From: Paramoeba atlantica
Taxonomy: Eukaryota; Discosea
Length of the DNA stretch: 64,000 nucleotides
NCBI GenBank assembly: GCA_977017575.1
Contig: CDRNVI010000065.1
Coordinates: 1 to 64,000 of the forward strand
Direction of reading: 5' to 3'
Numbering within the stretch: position 1 is the stretch's first letter; each line of letters begins with the position of its first letter. Of this stretch, positions 10,841 to 21,100 are shown piece after piece. Under the pieces are notes generated by a model that was not told the DNA's origin, did not search any database, and saw only the letters and a program-made list of their open reading frames with translations. The translations under genes and the position numbers were made by a program.

Positions 10841-11533
10841 GTTGTTGGTAGCGGGGTCTTCCTCTGTCGCAGAAAACAGAAAAAACCAACCAGGAGAAAA
10901 ATGCAAAAAATACACTTCCAAAGACCGATAAAGAAATGTTACCAAACGAACAAAAGAGATCCATATCTACAGGAGAAGCTCCAAAGAAACTGCGAAAGAG
11001 ATCACAGAAACAGAAACTGCCAGCTTCAAAACTATCACCAGCATTTTCAACCCCCAAGAAGATGCAAACGAAACGAAAAATGCCAACTCAAGAGATCCAG
11101 GAGTTGGAATTATCTAAGGCTTCTGTAAAATATGAAGGAGAAAACAGTGAGTAACCCCCCAAGCCTCCCCCCACCCCATCTCCCCCACCCCCCCGCCAGC
11201 ATATTGTCCGATTTTATTTCTTTTCTTTTCTGCAAGATGCATTTCGTTTTTTATGTGTTTGATGTTGGTTTGGTTGAAAACTAATTTAGTATACCGTGAA
11301 GCTGGTGTACCGCTCGTCTCGCAATTTCAGGTAAGTTATCTCAAACTAGCTCGGTAGTGACAGTAAAACTAGCCACGCCCAGCTAGGAAGATAAAAAAAA
11401 AGCTAGGAAGATAATCACGGCTAATTAACCTAAGGCAACGTTGCGACGATAACCTAACCTAAGTGTGAAAATTAGTATGGCAAACAGTTTAACCTCCTTA
11501 AATGATCTATATCAGTGTTGTTGTTCTTGAAAG
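10841..11533 (+). mobile_element. LINE 3' end, (GTT)n family (copy 3)
   Basis: Third-unit equivalent of 470-1162, with the basic tail frame at 10936-11154. It has a few substitutions after position 11330 relative to copies 1 and 2. Confidence 0.6.
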
Positions 11534-11701
11534 AGTCCGTGCTAACCCCCTTGGTGCGACATCCGTCATTACGGATTGTGCCGATGATATCGGCTGTCGC
11601 ATCGAGGGCTTTATCTCTGCGCCAACGAGCGCATGAACATCAAATTGTCGCAGCGACGACGACTTTCTGTACCTTGTTCATTTTATTATTAAATAAGACT
11701 T
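11514..11701 (-). other. Y-shaped structured segment, short form (copy 3)
   Basis: Third-unit equivalent of 1143-1330. The stems are intact, with one substitution just outside them (GGGCTTTATC instead of GGGCTGTATC). Confidence 0.6.
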
Positions 11702-12793
11702 TTCATGGTAGCACGGGGGAGCCCCCCCATACGTAGTTTGTCCCCCCCAACCAAAGACGTGGTTTGTCCGCAAGCTAGGTGTATTCAGGCTCATGATGGT
11801 ACAGAAGTACCGCCTTCCCGATCGCATCAAGTTTAGGAAGTTATCGACTAAATCCAATACAAATCATTCCGGATTGCTCCAGACTTTCGCTGGCAAGCCA
11901 GACCCTTCACAGACAGATTTGGAAGTTCAGAGGCCGACGTCCTCTACCAGTTTCCGCTTTTCCAAGGCGGCACCAACGTGCTATTGCCAACACGCTGCGT
12001 CGACGAACTCGAAGTGGCAAGAACTCGAAGTTTGAAGCACATGGTGCTCAGATGGCGAGTTCAAACGCATTTTTCCTGGCGGCTTCACTCTCAGAGGCTG
12101 CGCTGAGAACATTCTGGGCCCAGTACTCGGAGGATCGTCCCGGACCCTCCGCTAAGGGAACCAGCTCCCTTACCCGGCTTACACCTCTTGGGTAAGCCGT
12201 GTTGACGTACAATTCGTCGACGCAGCGTGTTGGCAACAGCACGTTGGTGCCGCCGTGGAAAAGCGGAAACTGGTAGAGGACGTCGGCCTCGGAACTTCCA
12301 AATCTGTCTGTGAAGGGTCTGGCTTGCCAGTGACCGTCCGGAGCAATCCGGAATGATTTGGTTTTTTTTTGGAGACTCTACCCTAGCGGCTAGCTCTGCA
12401 GAGCCATCCGTGTCTTCTTCTTCTTCTTCTTCTTAAGGGGGTGGATAAAAAAATTCAAATGATGGCGAGAGGCCCGATTTTTTTTGTCGCAAAACGAAAC
12501 TCAGTTTTACATGCCCCTTTTTGTCGAGGGGCAAGGGCCCTTTTTCGGGGGGGATGTAAAATTGAAGAAGAATGCCCGGCGTCTTCACTCTAAGAGGCTG
12601 GGCTGATAACCGACTAGGTCAAGTACTCGGAGGACCGTCCCGGACCTTCCTATCGGGGAACCAGCTCCCTTACCGGGCTCACACTTCTTGGGTGAGCCGT
12701 GTTGGCGTACAATTGGTCGAGGCATAAACCCAAAAAGAAGAAGAGAAGAATAGAAACCCGACCAACCACCAACCATCACTGGGATAATAAATT

Positions 12794-13385
12794 GGTCATG
12801 ATCATACGCTCGTGGCGCAGAGATACGTCTCTCTGTGTGACGGCCGATACCATCGGCGCATGACCCGCATACGACGGGTGTCACACAGAGAGTGGAGTGC
12901 GAGGTAGGAGACGAGACGCCCATCGGTCATGCTACAACACGTATAGCCATGGTTCATGCTGCAACACGGTCAAGCCGTGGGTTCATGCTGTCAGATGCAT
13001 CATGGGGAGGTCCGTTACCGCCGCACTCGCTACAGCATGTAGGGAGAGAGGGGTGCAAGTTCGCATCCCCTATACACGCATACAACGTGTCCTCCCGCTG
13101 TAGCACGCCCAGTGGTCCTCAAGGGAGGCCACCATGGCGCATAGCTCCCGGGAGAAGAAAGCACGAGAAGTAGAGAGCCGGGGAGGGAAGAAAGCTCACT
13201 CGAAGAGAGCGAGCCGGGGAGGGGTGAAGAGTGCGAAGTGCGCCCCTACTTCCGCGACAAAGAGGGACAGTTCCAGCTAACCGTCAGCCGGAAACGGGCA
13301 TTTAAAAGTAAGAATATGCCCGTTTCCGGGAAAAGAAAGGAAGGGCTAGCAAAATGTACCAACAAGGTACAGAAACTGTATCTTT
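12794..13385 (+). other. 592-bp structured insertion with two Y-shaped folds
   Basis: Present only in unit 3, between ATAATAAATT and ATATGTCCCAG, which are adjacent but for one base in units 1 and 2. Fold 1: 12829-12841 pairs over 13 perfect bp with 12880-12892 and encloses hairpins GCCGAT/ATCGGC (12843-12857) and ACCCG/CGGGT (12863-12879). Fold 2: 13029-13036 pairs with 13097-13104, extended by GGGAG/CTCCC, enclosing hairpins at 13049-13071 and 13074-13090. A third hairpin (13288-13301 with 13316-13329) has 14 perfect bp. TCATGCTRCAACACG-like motifs repeat between the folds. No convincing protein frame. An A-box-like GTGGCGCAGAGATAC and a B-box-like AGTTCGCATCC are present. No clear target duplication. 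Function unknown. Confidence 0.7.
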
Positions 13386-13592
13386 ATATGTCCCAGTTGA
13401 AAGCTTCACAAATTTCTCCTACCCATAAAACACTTTGGCGGTCTCCACAAAACTAACATATTCACCAGAAGCTTTTCAAAAACATCTTGCACCAGGCTAA
13501 GGGGCGGAGGTCTTGCAAGGGGCGGAGGTGGCGGAGGGGCAAGAATTCAAAGTTTGAAGCACATGGTGCTCAGACGGCGAGTTTAAACCCGC

Positions 13593-14037
13593 GGTGCTCG
13601 CGTAGTTGTTAGACGGTGGGCCTTACAACCTGCAGGTTGTGGGTTCGATTCCCGCTATCGACAAAACTCGCAACCTGGCGGCCTCACTGCAAAGGGAAAG
13701 CGATCAGGAGTGCCTTCAAGGCCCACACCCAACCCCGCTCCCCTGGAGGACCGACCCGGAACCGCCGAGCTGAACCAGGCTCCAGCGCAGCCGATAAATT
13801 GCGAGCTGCTTACGCAAAGGAGGCTTGAGACACAGCCTACACGATGCAACGGGGTGGACGCCCGTCTTGGTAGCTACGGTTGGGTAGCCGTGCTCGGGCC
13901 GCAAGGCGTCGAGTGCCGTCTGGGAAGGGGGTAGCAACACGATGAAGGTCGGTGGCCTGAGACTCTACCCTAACGGTTGGCGCTGCAGAGCCCTCCGTGT
14001 CTTCTTCTTCTTCTTCTTCTTCTTCTTCTTCTTCTTC
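13593..14037 (+). mobile_element. SINE2, copy 3, with expanded (TTC)n tail
   Basis: The left AAACCCGC flank is present at 13585-13592. The right flank is missing, because the array ends within the longer (TTC)n tail. Confidence 0.8.
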
Positions 14038-14045
14038 TGTTCAGA

Positions 14046-16325
14046 ACATGCGATCAAGGGGGGTATGAGGGGGGTATCATTTCTTTGGTGTTCGTAATAC
14101 TTTGTTAGTGCGCGATCTATCGTCTTTCCCTTGACGCTTTTCTGTCTTTTTGACGCAGATCTCTCTTTTAGCGAGTGTTTTTTGACGTGACCCCTTTGGG
14201 CCCAGACTTTCATAGCTTGGATCGTCATTCTACTGGTATAACTGATTACTCCTCCTTCTTTGCGGAGCTCTAAATTTAACCCGATCACTAATAACAATGT
14301 CAAAGACCGTTCGTTCCAGACCACACAAGTTTCGCAAGGTGCGCCATGGATTTGCCTGGTTTTTGCGAAGTCCTCTTTCGGTGTCTCCGCACTCTTCGGC
14401 AATACATTGTTCAATTGCTTTCCTGTGCTGCATTACTAAAGAGTTAAAACTCTTTGGATTTCGACTCCAGGAGAAAAGATCTCGCAGCCCTCGGATTGGA
14501 CGATCATTTGAGGGATTCTCAAATTGATTCGCAGATTTCGAAGAATCTTCTTGGCTAGCTTTTTTTATTATATTCCATTACTTTATGCGGTTTGTGTGCT
14601 CTAGTATTGGAGGCACAAAAACTCTGAATTTGGAGGTGATAGAGATGGAAGTGTTTGATGTGAAAGTGCTAAGTATTTTAGCCGACTTTGTCGGTATTTT
14701 GGATTGGATTGGATTGGATCTTGGCTAGCTGATTTGATGCCCTTTGCAGCAGAGAGAATACATACCGACAGCGTATCCCATGAGGCTTTCTCTTCGCAGC
14801 CCTCCAAATATTGATGAGTTTTTTGGGTAAACAATTTTCGTTGCGTTTCATCTCGAAGTTGGTACCAGGGGGTCGCGCTGGATGCTCCCGCCGAAGTGCT
14901 TCGCCACTTAATCTTAATCCGCGCAAACACAGGGAGCTGGTTCGTGGGAATAGGGGCATTGAGAACCTTGTGCCGCCAGATTGCGGAGGCAAATCTGGAC
15001 GAAATTGTAACGTGATCTAGCTGTCGTTCCTTCTTGTCTGGTAATACTCACGTCCGGTTGCGGCTGCTGGGGCAAAGGCTGTGCGCAGATTTACGCACAA
15101 TCGAGCATAAAAGCCCACGAAATCTAGCAACCTCTGGGGGATCTAAACGTTTGTTCGTTACGAGCGTTAATGGCGAATTAAAATCCCCCATGACGACGCG
15201 GGTTACTGGCCTGTAATTGTTGACGCAGAGAAGTCAGTTCTCCGTAAAACGCGGTCAAAACATCTTCAGAAGAATCAAGGAGAAGAATCAAGAATTAAAG
15301 GAGCGTAGACATTAACCAGTGTTCCGACACCATCTTCCATCGGAAAGTGCGCGGCCATGATTCGCTCGCTAACTTTCCAGACCTTATTAAGCGGTTCAAT
15401 ACTCACTATTGCCATACCGTTATACGAATCCGTGGGGGCAGCTGATAAAAGATACAGATAATAACAGGTTTCCGAGTCATAGACTTTTCGACGAATTATC
15501 TCCTTGCTTTCAACCTTGGAAAAACTGTATCGCGTCTCCTGCATACAAAGAATGTGCACACCCTTCTGCGTCATCCAGTGCAGAACCTTATGCAGATGAG
15601 CTGATTTTCGGAGCGCAAACTCGTCGTCCCCATCCAACCTAAGCGTAGTAGTGTTGAGTGTTCCTATATTCAGTGTTCCCTTCTCAGCGGAACCTCGAAG
15701 GTTCTCCGAATCGCGATGAGCGCGTTTGCCGGACAATGCCCATTTATATTTGCGACTTCTCCGCCTTTCCCGCGATCGATGGGTACCAGAGGAGCAAAGA
15801 CGTGCAGCGCAAAGAACTATACGCGGGTCCCGAGGAGGAAAAGGTAAGGTGTCAGACGGTCGCTGCGCATAACGAACTCGCCATCTGAAACAGAAAAGGA
15901 ACATCCGCACCCCTTTGCTCCACCATCCCCTCCCAGAGATTGAATTCCCGTGCATAGGAATATCTCCACACCACAGCAATCCGTGAACCTCGGTACATCA
16001 TCTTCGTTAATTGTGACAGAGAATTCGCACGGAGTTTTGCGAGTCCATTTCTATACCTTTTGGGCTGGAAAAGGGCCCCCCGACCAAGCGTGGACCGCAG
16101 AAGGAGGCTCATGACTTCACTTGCTTCATGCGGGCCGGACGCGTCCGTCATTTTTTGAGAGTAACAAAAAACGTTGGCCCAGGAGCGCTCATGGATGGAG
16201 AAACGAAAATTTTTACGCCTTCCTTCCTCCGGGGGATGGGGTGGGATTAAACCACTTCTAGCACGAATGCCGTTCCACCTCCACCGAGGGGGAAAGGTTA
16301 GCGCGCTCGCTAACGACATGTATGC
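14046..16325 (-). pseudogene. Antisense LINE 5' half (APE endonuclease), degenerate
   Basis: On the minus strand the order is: start-like ATGACGGACGCGTCCGGCC (about 16150), an N-terminal region matching MADASG... of the LINE at 18172, an apurinic endonuclease-like domain (about 15690-15300, with GTLNTTTLRLDG, QETRYSF and EDGVGTLVNVYAP), then the post-endonuclease linker (14930-14230, with RIKWR and NQANPWRTLRNLCG). It is cut off before the RT domain, at the (TTC)n junction. Several frame breaks. A short LINE 3' end is inserted at 14562-14719. Confidence 0.8.
14562..14719 (+). mobile_element. 5'-truncated LINE 3' end with (ATTGG)n tail
   Basis: 158 bp flanked by an 11-bp target duplication CTTGGCTAGCT (14551-14561 and 14720-14730). 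Its AAACTCTGAATTTGGAGGTG...TCGGTATTTTGGATTGGATT end matches the 3' end of the long LINE at 24711-24810, so both belong to one family. Confidence 0.88.
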
Positions 16326-16492
16326 CTCGGCGACGGGTTGCCACGCCGTCTTTGCCCCAGAACGCGGTTAACGACGCCGAGAACGAGGGTAAAACAGGAT
16401 TAGGAAGGGACAATTCCCTCTTGCTAGCTCGAAAATCCTTACGTCGGAAGGCTGGAGTTCGCCACGCCCCACCACCGGCAACGGTCCAATGC
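16326..16492. other. Unassigned stretch upstream of the antisense LINE
   Basis: 167 bp of GC-rich sequence between the LINE 5' region and a SINE1. It may be LINE 5' UTR. No other feature seen. Confidence 0.4.
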
Positions 16493-16870
16493 CGGAGGTG
16501 GCGGAGTCGCCAAGAATTCAAAGTTTGAAGCACATGGTGCTCAGACGGAGAGTTCAAACCCGCTCATCGCAATATTCCCGGCGGCCTCACTCTAAGAGGC
16601 TGGGCTGATAACCGGCTAGGCCCAGTACTCGGAGGACCGTCCCGGACCCTCCCCTCAGGGAACTAGCTCCCTTACCCAGCTTAAAACTCTTGGGTAAGCC
16701 GTGTTGACGTGCAGTTCGTCGACGCAGCGTGTTGGCAATAGCACGTTGGTGCCGCCTTGGAAAAGCGGAAACTGGTAGAGGACGTCGGCCTCTGAACTTC
16801 CAAATCTGTCTGTGAAGGGTCTGGCTTGCCAGCGACCGTCTGGAGCAACCCGGAATGATTTGGATTTGGA
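16493..16870 (+). mobile_element. SINE1
   Basis: Full-length copy with head GGAGGTGGCGGAGTCGCCAAG, B-box-like GAGTTCAAACCC and end CCGGAATGATTTGG. It ends against a segment (16871-17010) whose reverse complement recurs in the tandem units next to SINE1 pieces (about 1500-1613). Confidence 0.8.
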
Positions 16871-17159
16871 TTTAGTCAACAAGAGGGGTTTTGCCCATAT
16901 GAACGACGTATGAACTAAGAAAGCGGATGGACGAGAAAGAACCAAAATTTACCCCCTCACCTGCAACCAAAAGTGTGGCAAAATTTAACCCGTTAGGCCG
17001 AGCAGAGGAACTGCCTAAACTTGATGCGATCGGGAAGGCGGCAAAAGCGCTAGAGGCAAAGGAACGACAACCACTGTCTACTGAAGAGATAGCTAAGGCC
17101 ATCGATCGACTTCACCCAAAGGTCTTTCAGGTTTATAAACATTTACCGGCAAAAATCTA
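16871..17159 (+). other. 77-residue open frame of repeat origin
   Basis: Frame 16927-17160 encodes a 77-residue Lys/Glu/Ala-rich peptide. The reverse complement of its first half is present in tandem units 1 and 2 (about 1500-1613), so it is part of a dispersed element. It might be a fragment of a retrotransposon first ORF. I do not recognise it. Confidence 0.35.
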
Positions 17160-17554
17160 AGGACATCGAAAAGCAGGGTGAAAGGGAACCGGTTTTGCGC
17201 CAAAATTTTAAATTTTTCTAAAAAGAGTTATAATTATTTTAAAAAGTGTTTTTGTATTATCTGATACTTTTTCGGCCACTTTGGACATGAAATGTCGGCA
17301 GTACACTGATGTCGGCAGTACACTGATTTCTCTTGTACGGACAACAGGTCATACACATATTTGGCAACGGCAAGCGAAAGGGACATTATTCAACGACTAG
17401 CGGACCACAAGTTTGTATACCAACGTGTAGAGTGTCCTAAAAGCCATGGGCCATGAGTAAGGTAGAATATTCTATTAGCGGTGAGATAAGAAAAGCGTAA
17501 GATTTCTTGGCAATTTTTTAGATATTATTTTTGACGCAAAATCGGTTCCCTTTG
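17160..17554. other. Non-coding, A/T-rich, nothing recognised
   Basis: Contains a short direct repeat (ATGTCGGCAGTACACTGAT twice at about 17290-17330). No gene or mobile element could be supported. Confidence 0.4.
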
Positions 17555-17787
17555 ACCAAAAGCAACTTAACTGACAGGGCTCGCCAAAGGATCCGCCAGG
17601 CTGGACACGCGAACTTCTTATACCGCTCCTAGGTGGCCAGGGTATCGTTGCCTTGGATAGCTACAGCAGTGCTGCGAAACCCCCGAGACGCTCAGCTACG
17701 GGACGTCTTAACCAGCTCCACTCTGACCTTGCTGCTCAAGGAGGGCCTTTCCTTAGAAGGATCACCAGCCTGCCGACCTATAGCAAT
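17555..17787 (+). pseudogene. Reverse transcriptase fragment, family X, part 1
   Basis: Frames encode PPGWTRELLIPLL and, in another frame, TSSTLTLLLK followed by SPACRPIAI. These resemble the conserved early RT motifs (substrate-positioning region and R-P-I-A block) of a family unlike the LINE inserted next to it. The fragment is cut at 17787 by that LINE, and further pieces appear at 24820-24935 and 26865-27133. Family-level placement is inference; a non-LTR element is most likely. Confidence 0.55.
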
Positions 17788-18160
17788 CGAGTTTTTTGTA
17801 AAGATCGAGTTTTTTGTAAAGATCGAGCTTTTGTAAAGATCGAGTTTTTTGTAAAGATCGAGTTTTTTGTAAAGATAGAGTTTTTTGTAAAGATCGAGTT
17901 TTTTGTAAAGATCGAGTTTTTTGTAAAGATCGAGTTTTTTGTAAAGATCGAGTTTTTTGTAAAGATCGAGTTTTTTGTAAAGATCGAGTTTTTTGTAAAG
18001 ATCGAGTTTTTTGTAAAGATCGAGGTTTTTGTAAAGATCGAGTTTTTTGTAAAGATCGAGTTTTTTGTAAAGATCGAGTTTTTTGTAAAGATCGAGGTTT
18101 TTGTAAAGATCGAGTTTTTTGTAAAGATCGAGTTTTTTGTAAAGATCGAGTTTTTTGTAA
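17788..18160 (+). repeat. 18-bp monomer array at the LINE 5' end
   Basis: About 20 copies of GAGTTTTTTGTAAAGATC (one unit 15 bp), almost perfect. The array lies inside the LINE target duplications and stops 12 bp before the ORF start. Because the unit is a multiple of three, long repetitive frames stay open on both strands; these are not taken as genes. Confidence 0.92.
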
Positions 18161-18171
18161 ATATTCGCAAA

Positions 18172-21100
18172 ATGGCGGATGCGTCCGGTGTGTGTGAGGC
18201 CACGACCATCATGAATCTTCTTGCGCATTCCACGCTCGATCGGGGGGTTTTGTTTCGTCCTGCAGAGGGCGGGGCAGAATCTGCCAAACTCCGCGTAAAA
18301 TCGTTGCGACAAATTATGCGGGGCTTGCAGTTAGGTGGTGAGCTGGCGGTGGTATGGAGGTACGCGAATTCATCGCACTACAGCGTGTGGGAGGGGGTTG
18401 TAGAGTGCCGGATGCTGAACCACTGGCGTATTCGCTATGTTCAGTGTCCGCGGTTTACGCTGCCATTTCCACCATGTAGTCCTCACATCGTCCTTCGTGC
18501 TGTTCGCCTGTTCGTTCCTAACAGTTGGCGTCGCAGGAAAAAGCGGTTTCGCAAACCGAGAGCTCAGTCCGGCAAACGGGATCTCCGTGACTCGGTGGGT
18601 CCTAGAGACCCCGCTGTGAAGAGGATGCTTAGCGTTGGAACCTTAAATGTAACTACTCTGAAGCTGAAGGGTGAGGATGAGTTTAGTGTACGAAAGTGTG
18701 GGCACCTTTATGAAGTAATTAATTTTATGGATACGAAGGGAATACATATCTTAGGCTTACAGGAAACGCGGTACAGATTTTCTCCTTCCGAAAAGTTGGA
18801 TGTACTCTACCGTAAAGTGCGCTACCGGAATACGGATTATCACTTAAACCTCGTTACAGCACGGGCAAGGGATGCATACAACGGTATGGGTTTCGTCAGC
18901 ACTCTTCCTTTGACTAAGGTTTCTAAGATCAGTGAAAGGATAATGTCTGGGGAATTTGAGATGGAGGATGGAGTCGGTGCAGTTGTCAATGTTTATTCTC
19001 CTACAAGGGACGCGTCAGACGTCGAGATAAAAAAGTTTTATGGTGAATTAGAGCGTTGTTGTCTGGTAGTGCGAGAAAACAATTCACGTCGTCCTCTCAT
19101 AGTCATAGGAGACTTCAACGCACCGCTAACGCACATAACTAATAAGGAACAGGATCCACTTGCAGCCGCACGACTCAAAGGTCTATCATGTTCCATAGAT
19201 TGCAAATCTGCACATAGCCTTTGCCCAAGCAGCCGGAAGTGGACGTGTGAATTACCAAACAAAGCTCTGAGGCAATTAGATCACATTTTCATTTGTAGCA
19301 GATTCGCATCGGCAATTCAAAGACACAAAGTGATTAAAGCACCTATTCCTACCACTCATTGTTGTGTCATTGCGAGTATCAGGATAAAGTGGCGAGTTAC
19401 TGCCCATAAGTCGAATAATAATCAGCTTTCGTGGTTTCTTCTTCGAAACAGTGATATTAGAACGGAATTCGTCAAAAACGTTCACTGTCAGCGCTTAGCG
19501 AATGCTGAGTCAGGAGCGACATGGGGAGAACTTGCAAAATGTATGGTGAGTGCTGTGAAAACCTTTAAAAAACCTTCGAAACGAACCGCGAATAAGGAAT
19601 CGGTAAAGGACTTTAAGATACACGACTTGCGCGGTTTATATCAAAAAAGCAGAAATAAAACCACATTCAATGCGCTATTAAGAGAGCATAAGGAAGAAAT
19701 TGAAGAAACTATTTCAAACGAATGCGTCGAGATTGAAAATCAACTTCGTAAAAATCATGCGAATCCGTGGAGAACTATTCGGCAAATTTGTGGGCGGTAT
19801 AGAGACACATTTAACACAAGCGGGGGCTCACGAAACAAGAAGCTACAAGAAATTCGAAATCACTTCATGCGGTTCAGTGGTTATGACTCGGGAAATCCGG
19901 ATATTAGCTTCGAGATGCTTCCGCCACCGCTCGTTCCAATTTCAGACGAACCATTTAGGGGCGAGGAATTGATCACTTCTTTGTCTCTTTTCAAGAAAGG
20001 AAAAACTCCAGGAAGTGACGGGATACCAATGGAAGCCATACAGGCAATATCAGGGCACCCAGATCTCAGATTACAACTCCTAGAAATCATAAACGAAGTC
20101 CATGCAACGGGGGTTACTGAGGAAGCTTGGCGAATCACGCTACAGATACCCATTCCAAAAAAGGGAGATTTAACAAAGATCGAAAATTGGAGGCCCATAT
20201 GCGTGGTAAACAGTATAGTGAAACTTATGAACCATATGATACTTTCCCGCATTAGGCCTAACATAGAAAAATCTCTTCGGGATAACCAATATGGTTTTCG
20301 ACCCAACCGACTTTCGATCCAACCGCTACTGTAGGCGCCCAGATCATCATGAACGAAGTCAAAACTAAAGGATTCAGAGGAGAAGGCCTTTCGGTAGCCC
20401 ACATAGATTTCGCGAAAGCTTTTCCCTCGGTTTCCTTCGCAGCGATAAAAGCTAGCTTAGATGCATTCCGTGTGGGACCTTGTCTATTCAGAACTATCAT
20501 GTCAATATACAGTAATTTGAAAGGCACCGTTCGAACTCAGCTTGGCACTACCAAACCTTTCCCTATTGCAACGGGCATACTTCAAGGCGACGTCTTAGCG
20601 CCTTATCTTTTTGTAATGGTATTGGATCGTATTTTGAACAAAGCACTAGACGACAATTCCGACGGTGTTCTTTTAAGTTCGAGAGGTACTAGGAAAAGGG
20701 GTCCTTATGAAAAACGCCTCACTGATATTGACTATGCAGACGATATAGCATTGTTTAGCGACACAAAAAGCGGATTAAACAATATGATAGACAATGTAGC
20801 CACAGAAGCCAGCAAAGCAAATCTACAGCTAGCCATTGGTGTAACGAAGACAGCCTGACTAACGTTCGGAAAATCAACAAAGAACAGTGACAACATTCAA
20901 AGCAATGTTGTCGGGAGCATTCCGAAAGTTCAAACATACAAACACTTAGGGCATCACCAGGAAAACGACTTTACATCAACAATGAAGGAACGTTTAAAGT
21001 TGGCTTGGGGTTCTCTTTTTCGCTTGAACGGGATTTGGCCGTCGTCTTTGAGTGCAGGGACAAAGCTCAGACTATACGATTCCCTTGTTTATCCGGTGTT

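Larger units (their letters stand above)
10372..14037. repeat. 5.2 kb tandem repeat unit, copy 3 (truncated)
   Basis: Matches copies 1 and 2 up to the (TTC)n tail of SINE2, then stops. What follows at 14038 is an unrelated antisense LINE. Relative to the other copies it lacks ~120 bp near 11840 and has gained 592 bp at 12794-13385. The breakpoint in a microsatellite suggests recombination or slippage there. Confidence 0.9.

Noticed and set aside
12794-13385. Hammerhead ribozyme or group I/II intron in the structured insert
   Set aside because: I could not find the hammerhead core (CUGANGA with GAAA), a group II domain V or group I core elements. The fold stays unclassified.
17788-18160. CRISPR array
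   Set aside because: The units are contiguous 18-bp repeats without unique spacers, in a eukaryotic LINE.
17692-18312. Two long minus-strand frames of YKKLDL and SIFTKN repeats
   Set aside because: They arise because the 18-bp monomer has no stop in several frames. No start, domain or relatives support them.
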